The translations under genes and the position numbers were made by a program. 64,000 nucleotides of DNA from Oscillospiraceae bacterium (GTDB lineage Bacteria; Bacillota; Clostridia; UBA1212). A model generated the notes under the pieces. It made no database searches and was not told the DNA's origin. It saw nothing but the letters and a program-made list of their open reading frames with translations. Positions 24,125 through 33,618 of this stretch are shown here, in pieces; positions within the stretch are counted from its first letter, which is position 1, and each line of letters opens with the position of its first letter. The stretch lies in the NCBI GenBank assembly GCA_015069195.1, contig SVJA01000001.1, positions 140,148 through 204,147 of the forward strand, in the 5' to 3' direction.

Positions 24125-26752
24125 TCACTTCCTATCCTTCGCCCTCTTCTGCAATCCATACAGCACATTAAGTGCTTCGATTGGTGTAAGAGATTGAATA
24201 TCTACGGTTTTAAGTTCCTCTATTATGTCGTCCTGCATAACCGTGGCAGTTGCGTAGGCAAACAAATCCATAGCGCCGGAGTCATCGGAAGTTTTCTTCC
24301 TGTTTTTCACAGCTTTTATTCCGTTTCGGCTGATGTCCTGTTCTTCGAGCTGGGAAAGGATTTCCTTTGCACGAATTGTGACAGCCTTGGGGATGCCGGC
24401 AAGTGCCGCTACCGCTATACCGTAGCTTCCGTCAGCGCCGCCGCGTTTGATTTTACGCAGGAATATTATTTCGTCTCCGTTACGCTTTACATCGACACAG
24501 TAATTTTTGACACCGTCGATTCTGCCTTCAAGCTCCGTGAGTTCGTGATAGTGAGTTGCAAAAAGTGTTCTGCTTTTTATGTTCTTTGCAATGTATTCAA
24601 GCACTGACCACGCAATGCTGAGACCGTCAAATGTGCTTGTGCCTCGACCGATTTCGTCGAGAATCAAAAGGCTTCGTTCGGTTGCGTTTGAAAGAATGTT
24701 TGCAACTTCGTTCATCTCAACCATAAATGTACTTTGGCCTGATGCAAGGTCATCAGACGCACCCACTCTGGTGAAAATTTTATCGGCAACGCCCACTCTT
24801 GCACTGTCTGCAGGAACGAAGCTTCCGCACTGCGCCATAAGTGTTATGAGTGCTGTCTGTCTCATATATGTAGACTTACCTGCCATGTTAGGACCGGTTA
24901 TTACAAGCATCATATTTTCGCCGTTGTCAGCAAAAATGTCGTTCGGTATAAATTCCTCGCAATTCGGCATCTTCTCAACAACAGGATGTCTGCCGTTTTT
25001 GATGTCTAAAACATTTTCATCGCATATCTCGGGCTTACAGTAATTCTCTCTGTCGGCAACTTCCGCAAGTGATGACAAAGTGTCAATCGTCGAAATCGCA
25101 TTTGCCGTAGCTTTGAGTCTGTCGCTTTGCTCCTGGGCATATTCGCGTATATCAACAAAACATTTGTATTCGAGGTCGATGAGTTTTTCTTCCGCACCCA
25201 AAATCGTGTCTTCAAGATTTTTGAGTTCTTCCGTTATGTAACGCTCGTTGTTTGCAAGAGTCTGTTTTCTTATATAGTGGTCGGGAACAAGTTCGAGATA
25301 TGATTTCGTAACTTCGATAAAGTAACCGAATACTCTGTTGTAACCGACTTTAAGATTTTTTATGCCGGTGGATTCTTTTTCTTTTGCTTCAAGCTCTGCA
25401 AGCCAGCCTTTGCCGTCGCGGGACGCTCTTCTGCAAGTGTCAATTTCAGCATTGTAACCGTCACGGATAATGCCGCCCTCTTTTACGCTGAGCGGCGGGT
25501 CGTCGCAAAGAGAAACTTCCAAAAGTTCACGGAGATCCGACAAATCGTCAATATTTGCAAGGCTTGTTCCGAGCATTTCGCTTCCGCATGTCGAAAGAAC
25601 TTCTTTTATCGCAGGTATTTTACCGAGTGACGCACGAAGAGATACAAGGTCTCTGGCATTTACACTGCCGAGTGCAATTTTTCCGGCTAAACGCTCTATA
25701 TCGTATATGCCGTTCATCAGTTCACGAAGTTCGCTTCTGACGATGAATTTATCTTTTAATTCTTCTACTGCATCAAGACGTTTGCGAATTTCGTCGGCAT
25801 CGATTAATGGTTGCTCCAGCCAGCGGCGAAGCATTCTGCCGCCCATAGCGGTCTCCGTTCTGTCCAAGACCCAAAGGAGCGAGCCGCGCTTTGCTTTGTC
25901 GCGAAGAGTTTCGGTTATTTCAAGGTTTCTTCGTGACGAAGCATCAATTGCCATAAATTCATTCGCCTGATAGAAAACAGGCTTTAAAATGCCCTGCAAA
26001 TCCATTTTCTGCGTATCGGCAATGTACGCAATCAATGCGCCTGCCGCATTTACCGAAAAGTCCAATTTGCGTTTCTCGTCAAGTTTTGTTTTTGTGTAGC
26101 CTTCAACGATGTCTGTGCATCTGTCCAGTTCAAAAAACTCTGCAGGGAGCATCGAAATAAATGCATTTGATATATTTTTCGCAACATTCTGTATCTTTTC
26201 AACATTCTCAGCATCGGAGTTCAGAACCATCTCACGAGGTGCAAATCTTGCAAGCTCGTCTGCTAAATGCTGAAATGTGCTGCCGATTGTAAGGGACGTG
26301 CAACAAAGTTCGCCGGTGGATATATCAGCCGCAGCAATACCGTACATGTTTTTGTGCGCATACACCGAAACGATATAGTTATTTACTTTTTTATCAAGCA
26401 TCTGCTCATCGGTGACTGTGCCGGGAGTGTAAATTTTGACAATATCTCTCTTTACTATACCTTTGGCGGTGGCAGGGTCTTCCATCTGCTCGCAGATAGC
26501 AACTTTGTAACCTTTTCCGATAAGTCTGCTTATGTACGAGAGTGAAGCATGGTGAGGAATACCGCACATAGGCGCACGGTTTTCAAGTCCGCAATCACGG
26601 CCTGTAAGCACGAGTTCAAGCTCACGGCTTGCAGTTTCCGCATCTTCGAAAAACATCTCGTAAAAGTCTCCGAGTCTGAAGAAAAGCAAACAATCGGGGC
26701 AACGTTTTTTTACTTCCAAATATTGGCGCATCATCGGGGTAAGTTCTGCCAT
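24125..26752 (-). CDS. mutS: DNA mismatch repair protein MutS
   Basis: An 875-residue MutS. The mismatch-reading domain I is at the N-terminus with the Phe-x-Glu motif (FYEMF, about residue 30), followed by connector, lever and clamp domains, and the ABC-type ATPase with Walker A GPNMAGKST starting at G620 and the DEIGRGTSTFDG signature. Length is normal. MutL is not adjacent within the window. The ribosome site is AAAAGGGA. Confidence 0.98.
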   Translation of the reverse strand: MAELTPMMRQYLEVKKRCPDCLLFFRLGDFYEMFFEDAETASRELELVLTGRDCGLENRAPMCGIPHHASLSYISRLIGKGYKVAICEQMEDPATAKGIVKRDIVKIYTPGTVTDEQMLDKKVNNYIVSVYAHKNMYGIAAADISTGELCCTSLTIGSTFQHLADELARFAPREMVLNSDAENVEKIQNVAKNISNAFISMLPAEFFELDRCTDIVEGYTKTKLDEKRKLDFSVNAAGALIAYIADTQKMDLQGILKPVFYQANEFMAIDASSRRNLEITETLRDKAKRGSLLWVLDRTETAMGGRMLRRWLEQPLIDADEIRKRLDAVEELKDKFIVRSELRELMNGIYDIERLAGKIALGSVNARDLVSLRASLGKIPAIKEVLSTCGSEMLGTSLANIDDLSDLRELLEVSLCDDPPLSVKEGGIIRDGYNAEIDTCRRASRDGKGWLAELEAKEKESTGIKNLKVGYNRVFGYFIEVTKSYLELVPDHYIRKQTLANNERYITEELKNLEDTILGAEEKLIDLEYKCFVDIREYAQEQSDRLKATANAISTIDTLSSLAEVADRENYCKPEICDENVLDIKNGRHPVVEKMPNCEEFIPNDIFADNGENMMLVITGPNMAGKSTYMRQTALITLMAQCGSFVPADSARVGVADKIFTRVGASDDLASGQSTFMVEMNEVANILSNATERSLLILDEIGRGTSTFDGLSIAWSVLEYIAKNIKSRTLFATHYHELTELEGRIDGVKNYCVDVKRNGDEIIFLRKIKRGGADGSYGIAVAALAGIPKAVTIRAKEILSQLEEQDISRNGIKAVKNRKKTSDDSGAMDLFAYATATVMQDDIIEELKTVDIQSLTPIEALNVLYGLQKRAKDRK

Positions 26753-26878
26753 GTTATTAAGTCCCTTTTCAACAACAAAAATATGTATAGTTTACCATAG
26801 AATAATCACGGCGATATACAATCTGCATACCGCCTGATGTGTTTGATTTAATATAAGTTTTTACTTTCAAAAAAACAA

Positions 26879-27262
26879 TCAATGACAACCTGCGCAAGAA
26901 CTGCAAGAACCTGAGCATGATCCGCCGCCACCTGTGAGGAAGTGCTGAATGATGTCATTTACATTCTTCATAGCAAGCTCAAATGCTTTTTTAGCATTGA
27001 AATAATCTCTTGTAATATCATAAGAATTAATCTCCGCCTGCTTTGCGAGAAGGTTATCACGAATACTCTCAAGACCTTCTTTGTCAAGATCGTCGCGTCT
27101 TGAGGCCTGTACCATCTGCATCTGGAATTCTTTGAATTCTGTCATAAGTGTCTGGCCCTTATCGTCTGCCTCCAATGCGGCTTCTGTTTCTTTAAGTCTT
27201 ATAAATTCTCTGCTTGAACAAAGTGCCTGTCCGAGCATAGCTGCTGCTTCCATATAATCCAT
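26879..27262 (-). CDS. YlbF/RicF-family protein with Cys-rich C-terminal tail
   Basis: A 127-residue helical protein of the YlbF/YmcA family. In Bacillus, RicF (YlbF), RicA (YmcA) and RicT (YaaT) form a complex that binds iron-sulfur clusters and assists RNase Y mRNA processing and Spo0A activation. Here the helical core (1-110) is followed by a flexible GGGG hinge and a tail with C116, C120, C123, C126 and H127, a clear metal or cluster-binding pattern. A RicT homologue is encoded at 47158-48069, which supports a Ric complex in this organism. Its own promoter lies upstream. Confidence 0.9.
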   Translation of the reverse strand: MDYMEAAAMLGQALCSSREFIRLKETEAALEADDKGQTLMTEFKEFQMQMVQASRRDDLDKEGLESIRDNLLAKQAEINSYDITRDYFNAKKAFELAMKNVNDIIQHFLTGGGGSCSGSCSSCAGCH

Positions 27263-27331
27263 TTTTATATCTTCCTTTCAATGAATTTTTACAATAATCT
27301 TACGATTTATTATGCTACGCATACATTCAAA

Positions 27332-27361
27332 ATTATACATTTCAGTATAATTGTTTGTCAA
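27332..27361 (-). promoter_or_regulatory. promoter of the YlbF-family gene
   Basis: Minus strand TTGACA (27356-27361), an 18-bp spacer and TATAAT (27332-27337): consensus in both hexamers. An AATTATAC/GTATAATT inverted repeat overlaps the -10. Confidence 0.75.
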
Positions 27362-27376
27362 ACACAAAGTACCTGT

Positions 27377-29596
27377 TTAATCATTTTGCTGTTTCTTTTT
27401 CATTTTGAACAGAATTATCAATATCGTTATAACAGCGGCCAATATCACAACAGCACCGACCACTATACCCACTACCGCAACCATCGGCAATCCGGCATTG
27501 TCTACAGACGGTTCCGGATATAAAACAGCGGGCTTATCAGATTCACTCGGTGATTTCGTCACAACAGGAGTATCCGTAATATCAACAGTTTCCGTAGGTT
27601 TTGTTTCATTTTCAGGACTCTTTGTAGGGGATACTGTCTGTGTAACACCTGCAGTCGCACTTTCAGACGGCTTTATCGTCGGTGTCGGAGTTGCGGAAGT
27701 TTCAACCGATGTTACAGGTTTTGTGTCAGTGAGTGTAACACTTTTTATGTACATAACATCACCGGTTTTACAGAAATTAAAATAATCAAATCTGAAACCG
27801 TTTAATACCCCTGTCCAGCCTGCCTGCTTTGAAACATCTACGACCAACTTTTCGTATTCTCCGGAACATTTATACCTGCTTGTTGTCTTGGCGTATTTTA
27901 CATCAGCGTAATTTACCGCACCGCACTGAAAAAACAATTCACCTTGTTTCGCATTGGTCGAATTCGTTTTCGGGAGCATATATTCAATTATTATGTATTT
28001 ATATTTGTCTGCACTCAGTTGCGGCACCAGATTCATATAATTGAATGTGATATACGGGTCATACGCAGAAGTTGTCGTAAGTTTCAAAGCACCGTTCTCA
28101 TAAGTACATTTTGTACTGACAGATGCATTACCGTTTATATAAAACATATTTGACGGTTTTGAAAAATCTATCACCTCTGCCTTAGGGTCACTTTTAGCTG
28201 CAGGTGTCATTTCCCCTTGCGGATCACGGACAGGTCCTGTAGAAAGCACAAGCATATTCAGAATAGATCTGCTTGCTTCCGTCGGATTGTTTGCAAACTC
28301 ATATGAATTACCGTTTTTTATATACATCTGCGAGGAACCGCCGCCGTCAAGCAAAAATGCATCGCGAAGATTAAGGTCCTTTGCAAGGTCATCGTAAAGC
28401 TCGTTTGAAATACCCTTTCTTCCCGTACTCGTCGTGCCGAGAGTGAGCATTATAACATTTCCGGAGTTTGTAATACCTATAACGGTAGCGGGATAATTGG
28501 CTTCAAGACCCACACTTGTATGGTACACACCGTCCACAGCAAAAGGAATATGTCCGGATACCGCATCCGTAACTTTTTGCCACTCTTTTGTGTACTTTCC
28601 CCACTGGTCATACACGGATACATCAATTTTAACAACATCATTTACTGCATACCTCGACAGTAAAGCCTTTTTTTCACCTCTGGCAGTAAGGATAATCCTA
28701 TTCGAGTTTAAATCCATCGTCGGATTCTGCAAATCATTCGAATCGTATATACCTATTACCTTTCCCGAAATACTTGTGCCGTGTCTGATTACATAATCAG
28801 GTGTAGAAGTTATATCAATAACTATCTCCAAAGCATCGTCATTCGAATAGTTGTTAAGAGGACCTTTATCGGTATACATAACAAGCGCATTGTACGCAGG
28901 AAGTCTGTTTATACCGTCAGCCGTAGCCGTTGTATTTTTCGTAGTGTTTTGTATAGTAACAAGAGCATCGGGATTTGAAATAACAGGAACGCTGTCAGAG
29001 GTAATGCCAAACGCCATAAAATCGGTATACGGCAAATCAACCGTGCTTTCGCTCGGTGTAACGAAACTTTCCTGCGGCATTTTGTCTGTTGTATAAATCT
29101 CACCATTTGACATAGTAAAACCAAGAGAGAAAGCGTGTCCGTTTGTGTTTGATAAAAGTTGCTGATTATTATTTGCAGGTTCTGTGGCAGAACCGGTATA
29201 CATCCACCAAAGGTCCGCATTTATCGCAACAATCGGTGTAAAATCATCGTTTTTGTTTTTAAAATTACTCAATATGGTATTTCCGTCTCTGTACGCATGT
29301 GTAGAACGCTCACCGCCGTAGACTGTATCAAGATATAAGTTCTCAACAGACATATCTATTTCAACGACATTAAACTCTATACCGGACGAACCACCGTATT
29401 TCGTACCGGCAGCAGAGGTGGATTGTGTATATCTCACACCGTCGGCAAGAACAGAAGTCTTGTTCTGAACGGCACCTGAAATGACAGAAACAGAAGGGCT
29501 TTCGGCAGTTACAAAAATACTCGTTGAACTCAAGATGCTAATTATCATAATAATAACAACAACAAATATCGTTGAAATTCGCTTTTTATAACACAT
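27377..29596 (-). CDS. secreted, membrane-anchored phosphodiester glycosidase (NAGPA/DUF2233 domain), paralogue 1
   Basis: A 739-residue surface protein. Signal peptide (about 1-30), then an NAGPA-type catalytic domain (about 50-450) with the AINADLWWMY segment and the signature LDGGGSSQM, then a beta-sandwich-like module (about 480-640) ending IKSVTLTDTKP, a Thr/Pro/Ser linker (about 645-700) and a C-terminal membrane helix with the tail KMKKKQQND. NAGPA-domain enzymes remove GlcNAc or other sugars from phosphodiester-linked glycans such as wall polymers or mannose-6-phosphate caps. No LPxTG motif, so it is anchored by the helix. One of three paralogues in 8.4 kb. Confidence 0.88.
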   Translation of the reverse strand: MCYKKRISTIFVVVIIMIISILSSTSIFVTAESPSVSVISGAVQNKTSVLADGVRYTQSTSAAGTKYGGSSGIEFNVVEIDMSVENLYLDTVYGGERSTHAYRDGNTILSNFKNKNDDFTPIVAINADLWWMYTGSATEPANNNQQLLSNTNGHAFSLGFTMSNGEIYTTDKMPQESFVTPSESTVDLPYTDFMAFGITSDSVPVISNPDALVTIQNTTKNTTATADGINRLPAYNALVMYTDKGPLNNYSNDDALEIVIDITSTPDYVIRHGTSISGKVIGIYDSNDLQNPTMDLNSNRIILTARGEKKALLSRYAVNDVVKIDVSVYDQWGKYTKEWQKVTDAVSGHIPFAVDGVYHTSVGLEANYPATVIGITNSGNVIMLTLGTTSTGRKGISNELYDDLAKDLNLRDAFLLDGGGSSQMYIKNGNSYEFANNPTEASRSILNMLVLSTGPVRDPQGEMTPAAKSDPKAEVIDFSKPSNMFYINGNASVSTKCTYENGALKLTTTSAYDPYITFNYMNLVPQLSADKYKYIIIEYMLPKTNSTNAKQGELFFQCGAVNYADVKYAKTTSRYKCSGEYEKLVVDVSKQAGWTGVLNGFRFDYFNFCKTGDVMYIKSVTLTDTKPVTSVETSATPTPTIKPSESATAGVTQTVSPTKSPENETKPTETVDITDTPVVTKSPSESDKPAVLYPEPSVDNAGLPMVAVVGIVVGAVVILAAVITILIILFKMKKKQQND

Positions 29597-29719
29597 GCCG
29601 TAAGATCCCCTTCAATACAAAAATTATATGAAATACACGTATATTCTTATAACATATTTCACTCGCATTTTAAAGTGATATTTATGATTATTCACAAAAA
29701 AATAACACATATATAAAAA

Positions 29720-29743
29720 GCGGGTTCGCAGCTGCGAACCCGC
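29720..29743 (-). terminator. 24-bp perfect palindrome, terminator of the repeat-rich surface protein gene
   Basis: GCGGGTTCGCAG directly abuts its complement CTGCGAACCCGC with no loop. On the minus strand it is followed by CTTTTTATATATG, consistent with an intrinsic terminator. Confidence 0.75.
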
Positions 29744-29778
29744 CCAAAATTCAGATAATCAATATTTAAAATATCAAA

Positions 29779-31122
29779 TTATTTTTTCTTTTTTATAACC
29801 AAGAAATAAATTGCAAGAGCTGCACCTGCAAGTACGACAACACCGCCAGAAACAATACCTATAATCGCACCCAAACCGAGTCCGCCGTCTTTATCAGCAG
29901 AACCTTTGTCAGATGTGCCGGCAGTAGCTTTGGGAGCTTCTGTAGCTTCAGGAGCGGCAGTAGCATCACCGGGCTCTTCTGCATTGTTGTCATCACCGGG
30001 AACTTCTGCATTAGTATCATCGCCGGGAACTTCTTCGTTGTTATCATCGCCGGGCTCTTCTGTGTTATTATTATCATCCGAAGGAGCCTCTGTAGCATCG
30101 GGAGCTGTTGTACCCTGGGGCTGTTCGTTAGAAGTACCTTTATCCCAAGCATCAGAATCTACAGGAAGAAGCGAGAAAGCAACTGCATAACCTGAGTCCT
30201 CTCCGGTAACATCATTTTCTTCTTCTCCGCCTGAGTTTACTATACATGACTCATATATAGTGAAACATGACTCTGTGTATTCCGACAAAACTTCAGATAC
30301 AGGCATAGCAAGATAATACTTAGCTGATCCGTCTCCGCTATCACCGGGCTCATAATCATCAACAGGAGAAACTCTGAAGATATAGTCGCCGGCAGGAAGC
30401 TTATTAAATTTCATAATTACAAGCTTATTCTCGATAATCTTTGTATCCTTCTGGAACAAAACATTTTCATCTGTATCAAGAATTTCAAAATTCCATCTCT
30501 GGAGACCTGTACCTTTATTGTCAGACCAAGCAGTAAAACTCAATCCCTCAAACTCACCTTTAGCAGTAAAATATGTATCATGGTAAGCTTCCGGAGAAGT
30601 AATATGAATCATCGCTTCTGATTTCTGCAAAGTATTGTCAGAAACAGTAAAACTCTTCCAAGGACTCTTAACAGTAAGATCGGTCTGTGCAACAAGCTCA
30701 TACCAGTGATTTTCTTCAAAACGTTTGAACATACAAATCACATACTCACCGGGAGTTATTGTCTCATAAGTCTTTGTAATAGCCTTATCTGTACTCAAAG
30801 TAACTTCAGTACCATCCGGAACAATGTTTTTTATATCAGATCCGTCTGACTGAGTGCAAGCCTGAGTAAAGAAACGACCGTACTGACCTGCAAGATTATA
30901 GTCGTTATTATTTTCCTTAAGCTGCTCTTTGTTAAAAATAGCAATCCATGAATTTTTCTGCGGAACACCGGCTACTTTTACCTTAAATGAATATGTACCA
31001 TCTTCGGTATTAATGGTTCCGGGACCTGTAATGCTCGGTGTAGCAGCAGAAGCAGGAACAGCCATCATACACATACTAGCAATAATCGCTACAGCAATTA
31101 TCAATGAAATAAACTTTTTCAT
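29779..31122 (-). CDS. secreted surface protein with acidic repeat and C-terminal membrane anchor
   Basis: A 447-residue protein. Signal peptide (about 1-27, ending AVPASAA), two beta-rich regions (about 28-165 and 165-300) without a family I recognise, an acidic Pro-rich repeat of the 9-residue unit E(E/V)PGDD(N/T)NA (about residues 350-385), and a C-terminal GLGLGAIIGIVSGGVVVLAG helix followed by KKKK. The anchor is nearly identical to those of the three flanking glycosidases, so the four proteins are likely displayed by the same route. Probably a binding or scaffold component. Ribosome site CAGGAGG. Confidence 0.8.
   Translation of the reverse strand: MKKFISLIIAVAIIASMCMMAVPASAATPSITGPGTINTEDGTYSFKVKVAGVPQKNSWIAIFNKEQLKENNNDYNLAGQYGRFFTQACTQSDGSDIKNIVPDGTEVTLSTDKAITKTYETITPGEYVICMFKRFEENHWYELVAQTDLTVKSPWKSFTVSDNTLQKSEAMIHITSPEAYHDTYFTAKGEFEGLSFTAWSDNKGTGLQRWNFEILDTDENVLFQKDTKIIENKLVIMKFNKLPAGDYIFRVSPVDDYEPGDSGDGSAKYYLAMPVSEVLSEYTESCFTIYESCIVNSGGEEENDVTGEDSGYAVAFSLLPVDSDAWDKGTSNEQPQGTTAPDATEAPSDDNNNTEEPGDDNNEEVPGDDTNAEVPGDDNNAEEPGDATAAPEATEAPKATAGTSDKGSADKDGGLGLGAIIGIVSGGVVVLAGAALAIYFLVIKKKK
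29964..30074 (-). repeat. in-frame tandem repeat, four units of 27-30 bp
   Basis: Three 27-bp units (29964-29990, 29991-30017, 30018-30044) and one 30-bp unit (30045-30074), each starting CATC(A/G)CCGGG on the plus strand, encode the acidic spacer repeat of the surface protein. Copy number is likely variable between strains. Confidence 0.85.
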
Positions 31123-31268
31123 TTTTTACCTCCTGAAATATCATATATTTAAGAACTGAACTGTTCTCATTTACTAGGTACCAATATCGTACCATATTTG
31201 CTTGAAATTTTACACAAGAATTTATTTACCCTTAATTGTCTAATTTTTACCTTAATCAAGTAATTATA

Positions 31269-33473
31269 TCATTTTTTTGACAATTGTTTTTTCTTTATCA
31301 GTATCATAACTACGGTCATGATAGCTATCAGAACGACGACCACACCTGCCACAATTCCGATGAAAGCACCTATTGTGAGGCCTTTATCGCTGTCTTTACC
31401 AGCTGTTTTATTATCTGTGCCGTTGCCGGAAACAGCACTTGTCTCTGTCGGAGCTTCCGATACATTGTCAGGATTATCAACAGGTACCGTTTCCGTAACA
31501 TCAGGAACTATTGTAGCTGTACCAGGTGTCGTTGCGGGAGCTTCCGTAACGGTATTACCGGCAGATGGGGTTACATTCGCAGTAGCCGAAGGTGCTACAG
31601 TAGAAACGGTGGGAGCCGTCGAACCGATGGCAATGCTCTTGATAAACATCACATCACCGGGTTTACCGGTTGTAAAATAATCAAGTCGTATTTTATTAAG
31701 ATTTCCTGTCCAAGTCTTATATTTGCTCATATCGATCGTAACTTTGTGGTATTCTCCGTCACGAACCATTTTATCGGAAGTTACTTTAACTGCTTTGTCT
31801 GCAGTTAAAACAGAACCGCACATACCGTAAATCATAGATCTTGGAGTTTCAGCCTGATTAGTTTTCGGCAACATATACTCTATTGTTATAAACTTATTCT
31901 TTGTTACCGTAACTTTCGACGATGCTTTTGTATAATCCAAAGTGATATACGGATCATAACCGCTCGGCACAGTAAGCTTTAAAGCATTGTTCTCATAGGT
32001 AGCTACTGTGTCACTCGGCTCTCCGACATATATGTGGTTTGCGGGATTTGAAAAATCCAATGTAGTGATATTATCCGACTTTTTAGGCGTCGCAGGAATT
32101 TTACCCTGAGCCAAGCGAGAAGGTCCTGTCGAAAGAATAAGCATATCGGGAACCTGTCTTTCTCCTGTGCTGTCAGCATAATGGTTTACCATCGGGTAGT
32201 TTCCGCCGCTCGGAAGAACCATACTGGAAGATCCGCCGCCGTCAAGGAAAAACGAATCCTTCAAATTAAGTTCTCGCGCAAGGTCAGCATATGTAGCCTG
32301 ATTAAGACCTTTTCGCGATCCGTCTTTCGTAGCACCGCTTGTAAGCATAACAACATTGCCTGAATTTGTTATACCTATAATTGTAGCAGGATAATTGCTC
32401 TCAATACCCGGTGTAAAAGCTTTGCCATCTGTTACAAAAGGTATGTGACCGCAAACCGCATCAGTTACTTTCTGCCACTGGGAAGTATATTTTCCGTACT
32501 GGTCAAATATCGAAACTTTAATGTTTACGGTATCACCCTTTTTATAACCCGAAACGGAATTATACTGTGAACCTCTTCCGGTAAGAATTATGTAGTTTGA
32601 ATTTGCAGTCATCGTAGGGTTCGAAGCACCTGGTGCATGTATACTCTCTACCGTACCTGTGATATCTGTACCGTGCTTTATAACATAGTCATTTGTCGAA
32701 GTAATTTTTATTTTAACCTCAAAAGCATCGTCATTTGAATAGTTGTTTGCAGGACCCTTGTCAGTATACATTACAAGGCTGTTATATGCAGGAAGTCTGT
32801 TTATACCGTCTGCATAAGCAGTAGTGTTTTTACTGGTGTTTTTAATAGTAATCTGTGCATTAGGATTTGATATAACCGGAACGAAATCACTTGTGATACC
32901 AAAACTTATCTGATCTTCGTAAGGAAGGTTTGCAGAACTTGATTTGAAAGACTCCTGAGGCATTCTGTCGGATGCATAAATCTCACCGTTTGACATAGTA
33001 AAACCTACCGGTGTAGCAAGTCCGCCTGTACCGGAAAGCATTTTTTTACCGTTTGAATATTCTACGGCAGTATTTGTATAAAGCCACCAACCGTCTGCAT
33101 TTATAGCGGCAATCGGTTTGAGCGATGAGTTTGCACTATCGAAAGCCTTAACAATCGCCGTACCTTTCTTATAAGCATGGCTGCAAGTAGCACCGCCGTA
33201 AACGGTATCAAGGTACAAATTATTCGCCGACATATCAGCCTCAACAACATTGAACTCTATACCTGAACTTCCGCCGTACTTTGTACCGGAATTAGCAGTC
33301 AACTGAGTATAACGAACACCGCTTGACAATTCTTTTGTCGCATTTTGAGTAGTCGCACTTAATTTGTGAGCAGACGGAGTAGTCGCAGCACTTACTACAA
33401 TCATTCCGGCAAACAACGACGCAACAATTGAAATTGTTAACAGCAAAGTAATCAGACGTTTAAGTCGTTTCAT
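31269..33473 (-). CDS. secreted, membrane-anchored phosphodiester glycosidase (NAGPA/DUF2233 domain), paralogue 2
   Basis: A 734-residue protein with the same architecture as its neighbours: signal peptide (about 1-32), NAGPA catalytic domain with AINADGWWLY and LDGGGSSSM, beta-sandwich module (about 475-630) with the FITIEYMLPKTN block, a Thr/Val/Pro linker and the anchor GLTIGAFIGIVAGVVVV followed by KKKQLSKK. Paralogue 2 differs from the other two in an ADGWWLY instead of ADLWWMY segment and in an SSM rather than TQM or SQM ending of the signature. Ribosome site GGAGG. Substrate not known. Confidence 0.88.
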   Translation of the reverse strand: MKRLKRLITLLLTISIVASLFAGMIVVSAATTPSAHKLSATTQNATKELSSGVRYTQLTANSGTKYGGSSGIEFNVVEADMSANNLYLDTVYGGATCSHAYKKGTAIVKAFDSANSSLKPIAAINADGWWLYTNTAVEYSNGKKMLSGTGGLATPVGFTMSNGEIYASDRMPQESFKSSSANLPYEDQISFGITSDFVPVISNPNAQITIKNTSKNTTAYADGINRLPAYNSLVMYTDKGPANNYSNDDAFEVKIKITSTNDYVIKHGTDITGTVESIHAPGASNPTMTANSNYIILTGRGSQYNSVSGYKKGDTVNIKVSIFDQYGKYTSQWQKVTDAVCGHIPFVTDGKAFTPGIESNYPATIIGITNSGNVVMLTSGATKDGSRKGLNQATYADLARELNLKDSFFLDGGGSSSMVLPSGGNYPMVNHYADSTGERQVPDMLILSTGPSRLAQGKIPATPKKSDNITTLDFSNPANHIYVGEPSDTVATYENNALKLTVPSGYDPYITLDYTKASSKVTVTKNKFITIEYMLPKTNQAETPRSMIYGMCGSVLTADKAVKVTSDKMVRDGEYHKVTIDMSKYKTWTGNLNKIRLDYFTTGKPGDVMFIKSIAIGSTAPTVSTVAPSATANVTPSAGNTVTEAPATTPGTATIVPDVTETVPVDNPDNVSEAPTETSAVSGNGTDNKTAGKDSDKGLTIGAFIGIVAGVVVVLIAIMTVVMILIKKKQLSKK

Positions 33474-33550
33474 ATCTTACAATTACCTCCAAAAATAATT
33501 TAAACACACTAGTATTGGTTAGTATTTTATCATACGTTATTAAAAAATAA

Positions 33551-33577
33551 AAGAGGGAAGCACTAAACTTCCCTCTT
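33551..33577 (-). terminator. terminator of glycosidase paralogue 3
   Basis: A 10-bp stem AAGAGGGAAG/CTTCCCTCTT with a 7-nt loop; on the minus strand it is followed by TTATTTTTTA. Confidence 0.8.
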
Positions 33578-33618
33578 AATGTTCGATTAAATATTACTTA
33601 TCATAAAAGAACATCACA

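Noticed and set aside
29720-29743. Perfect 24-bp palindrome as a possible mobile-element end or recombination site
   Set aside because: It lies at the 3' end of a gene and is followed by T residues on that strand, so a terminator explains it.
29964-30074. Regularly spaced repeat as a CRISPR-like array
   Set aside because: Units are contiguous, in frame and encode a protein repeat; there are no unique spacers or cas genes.
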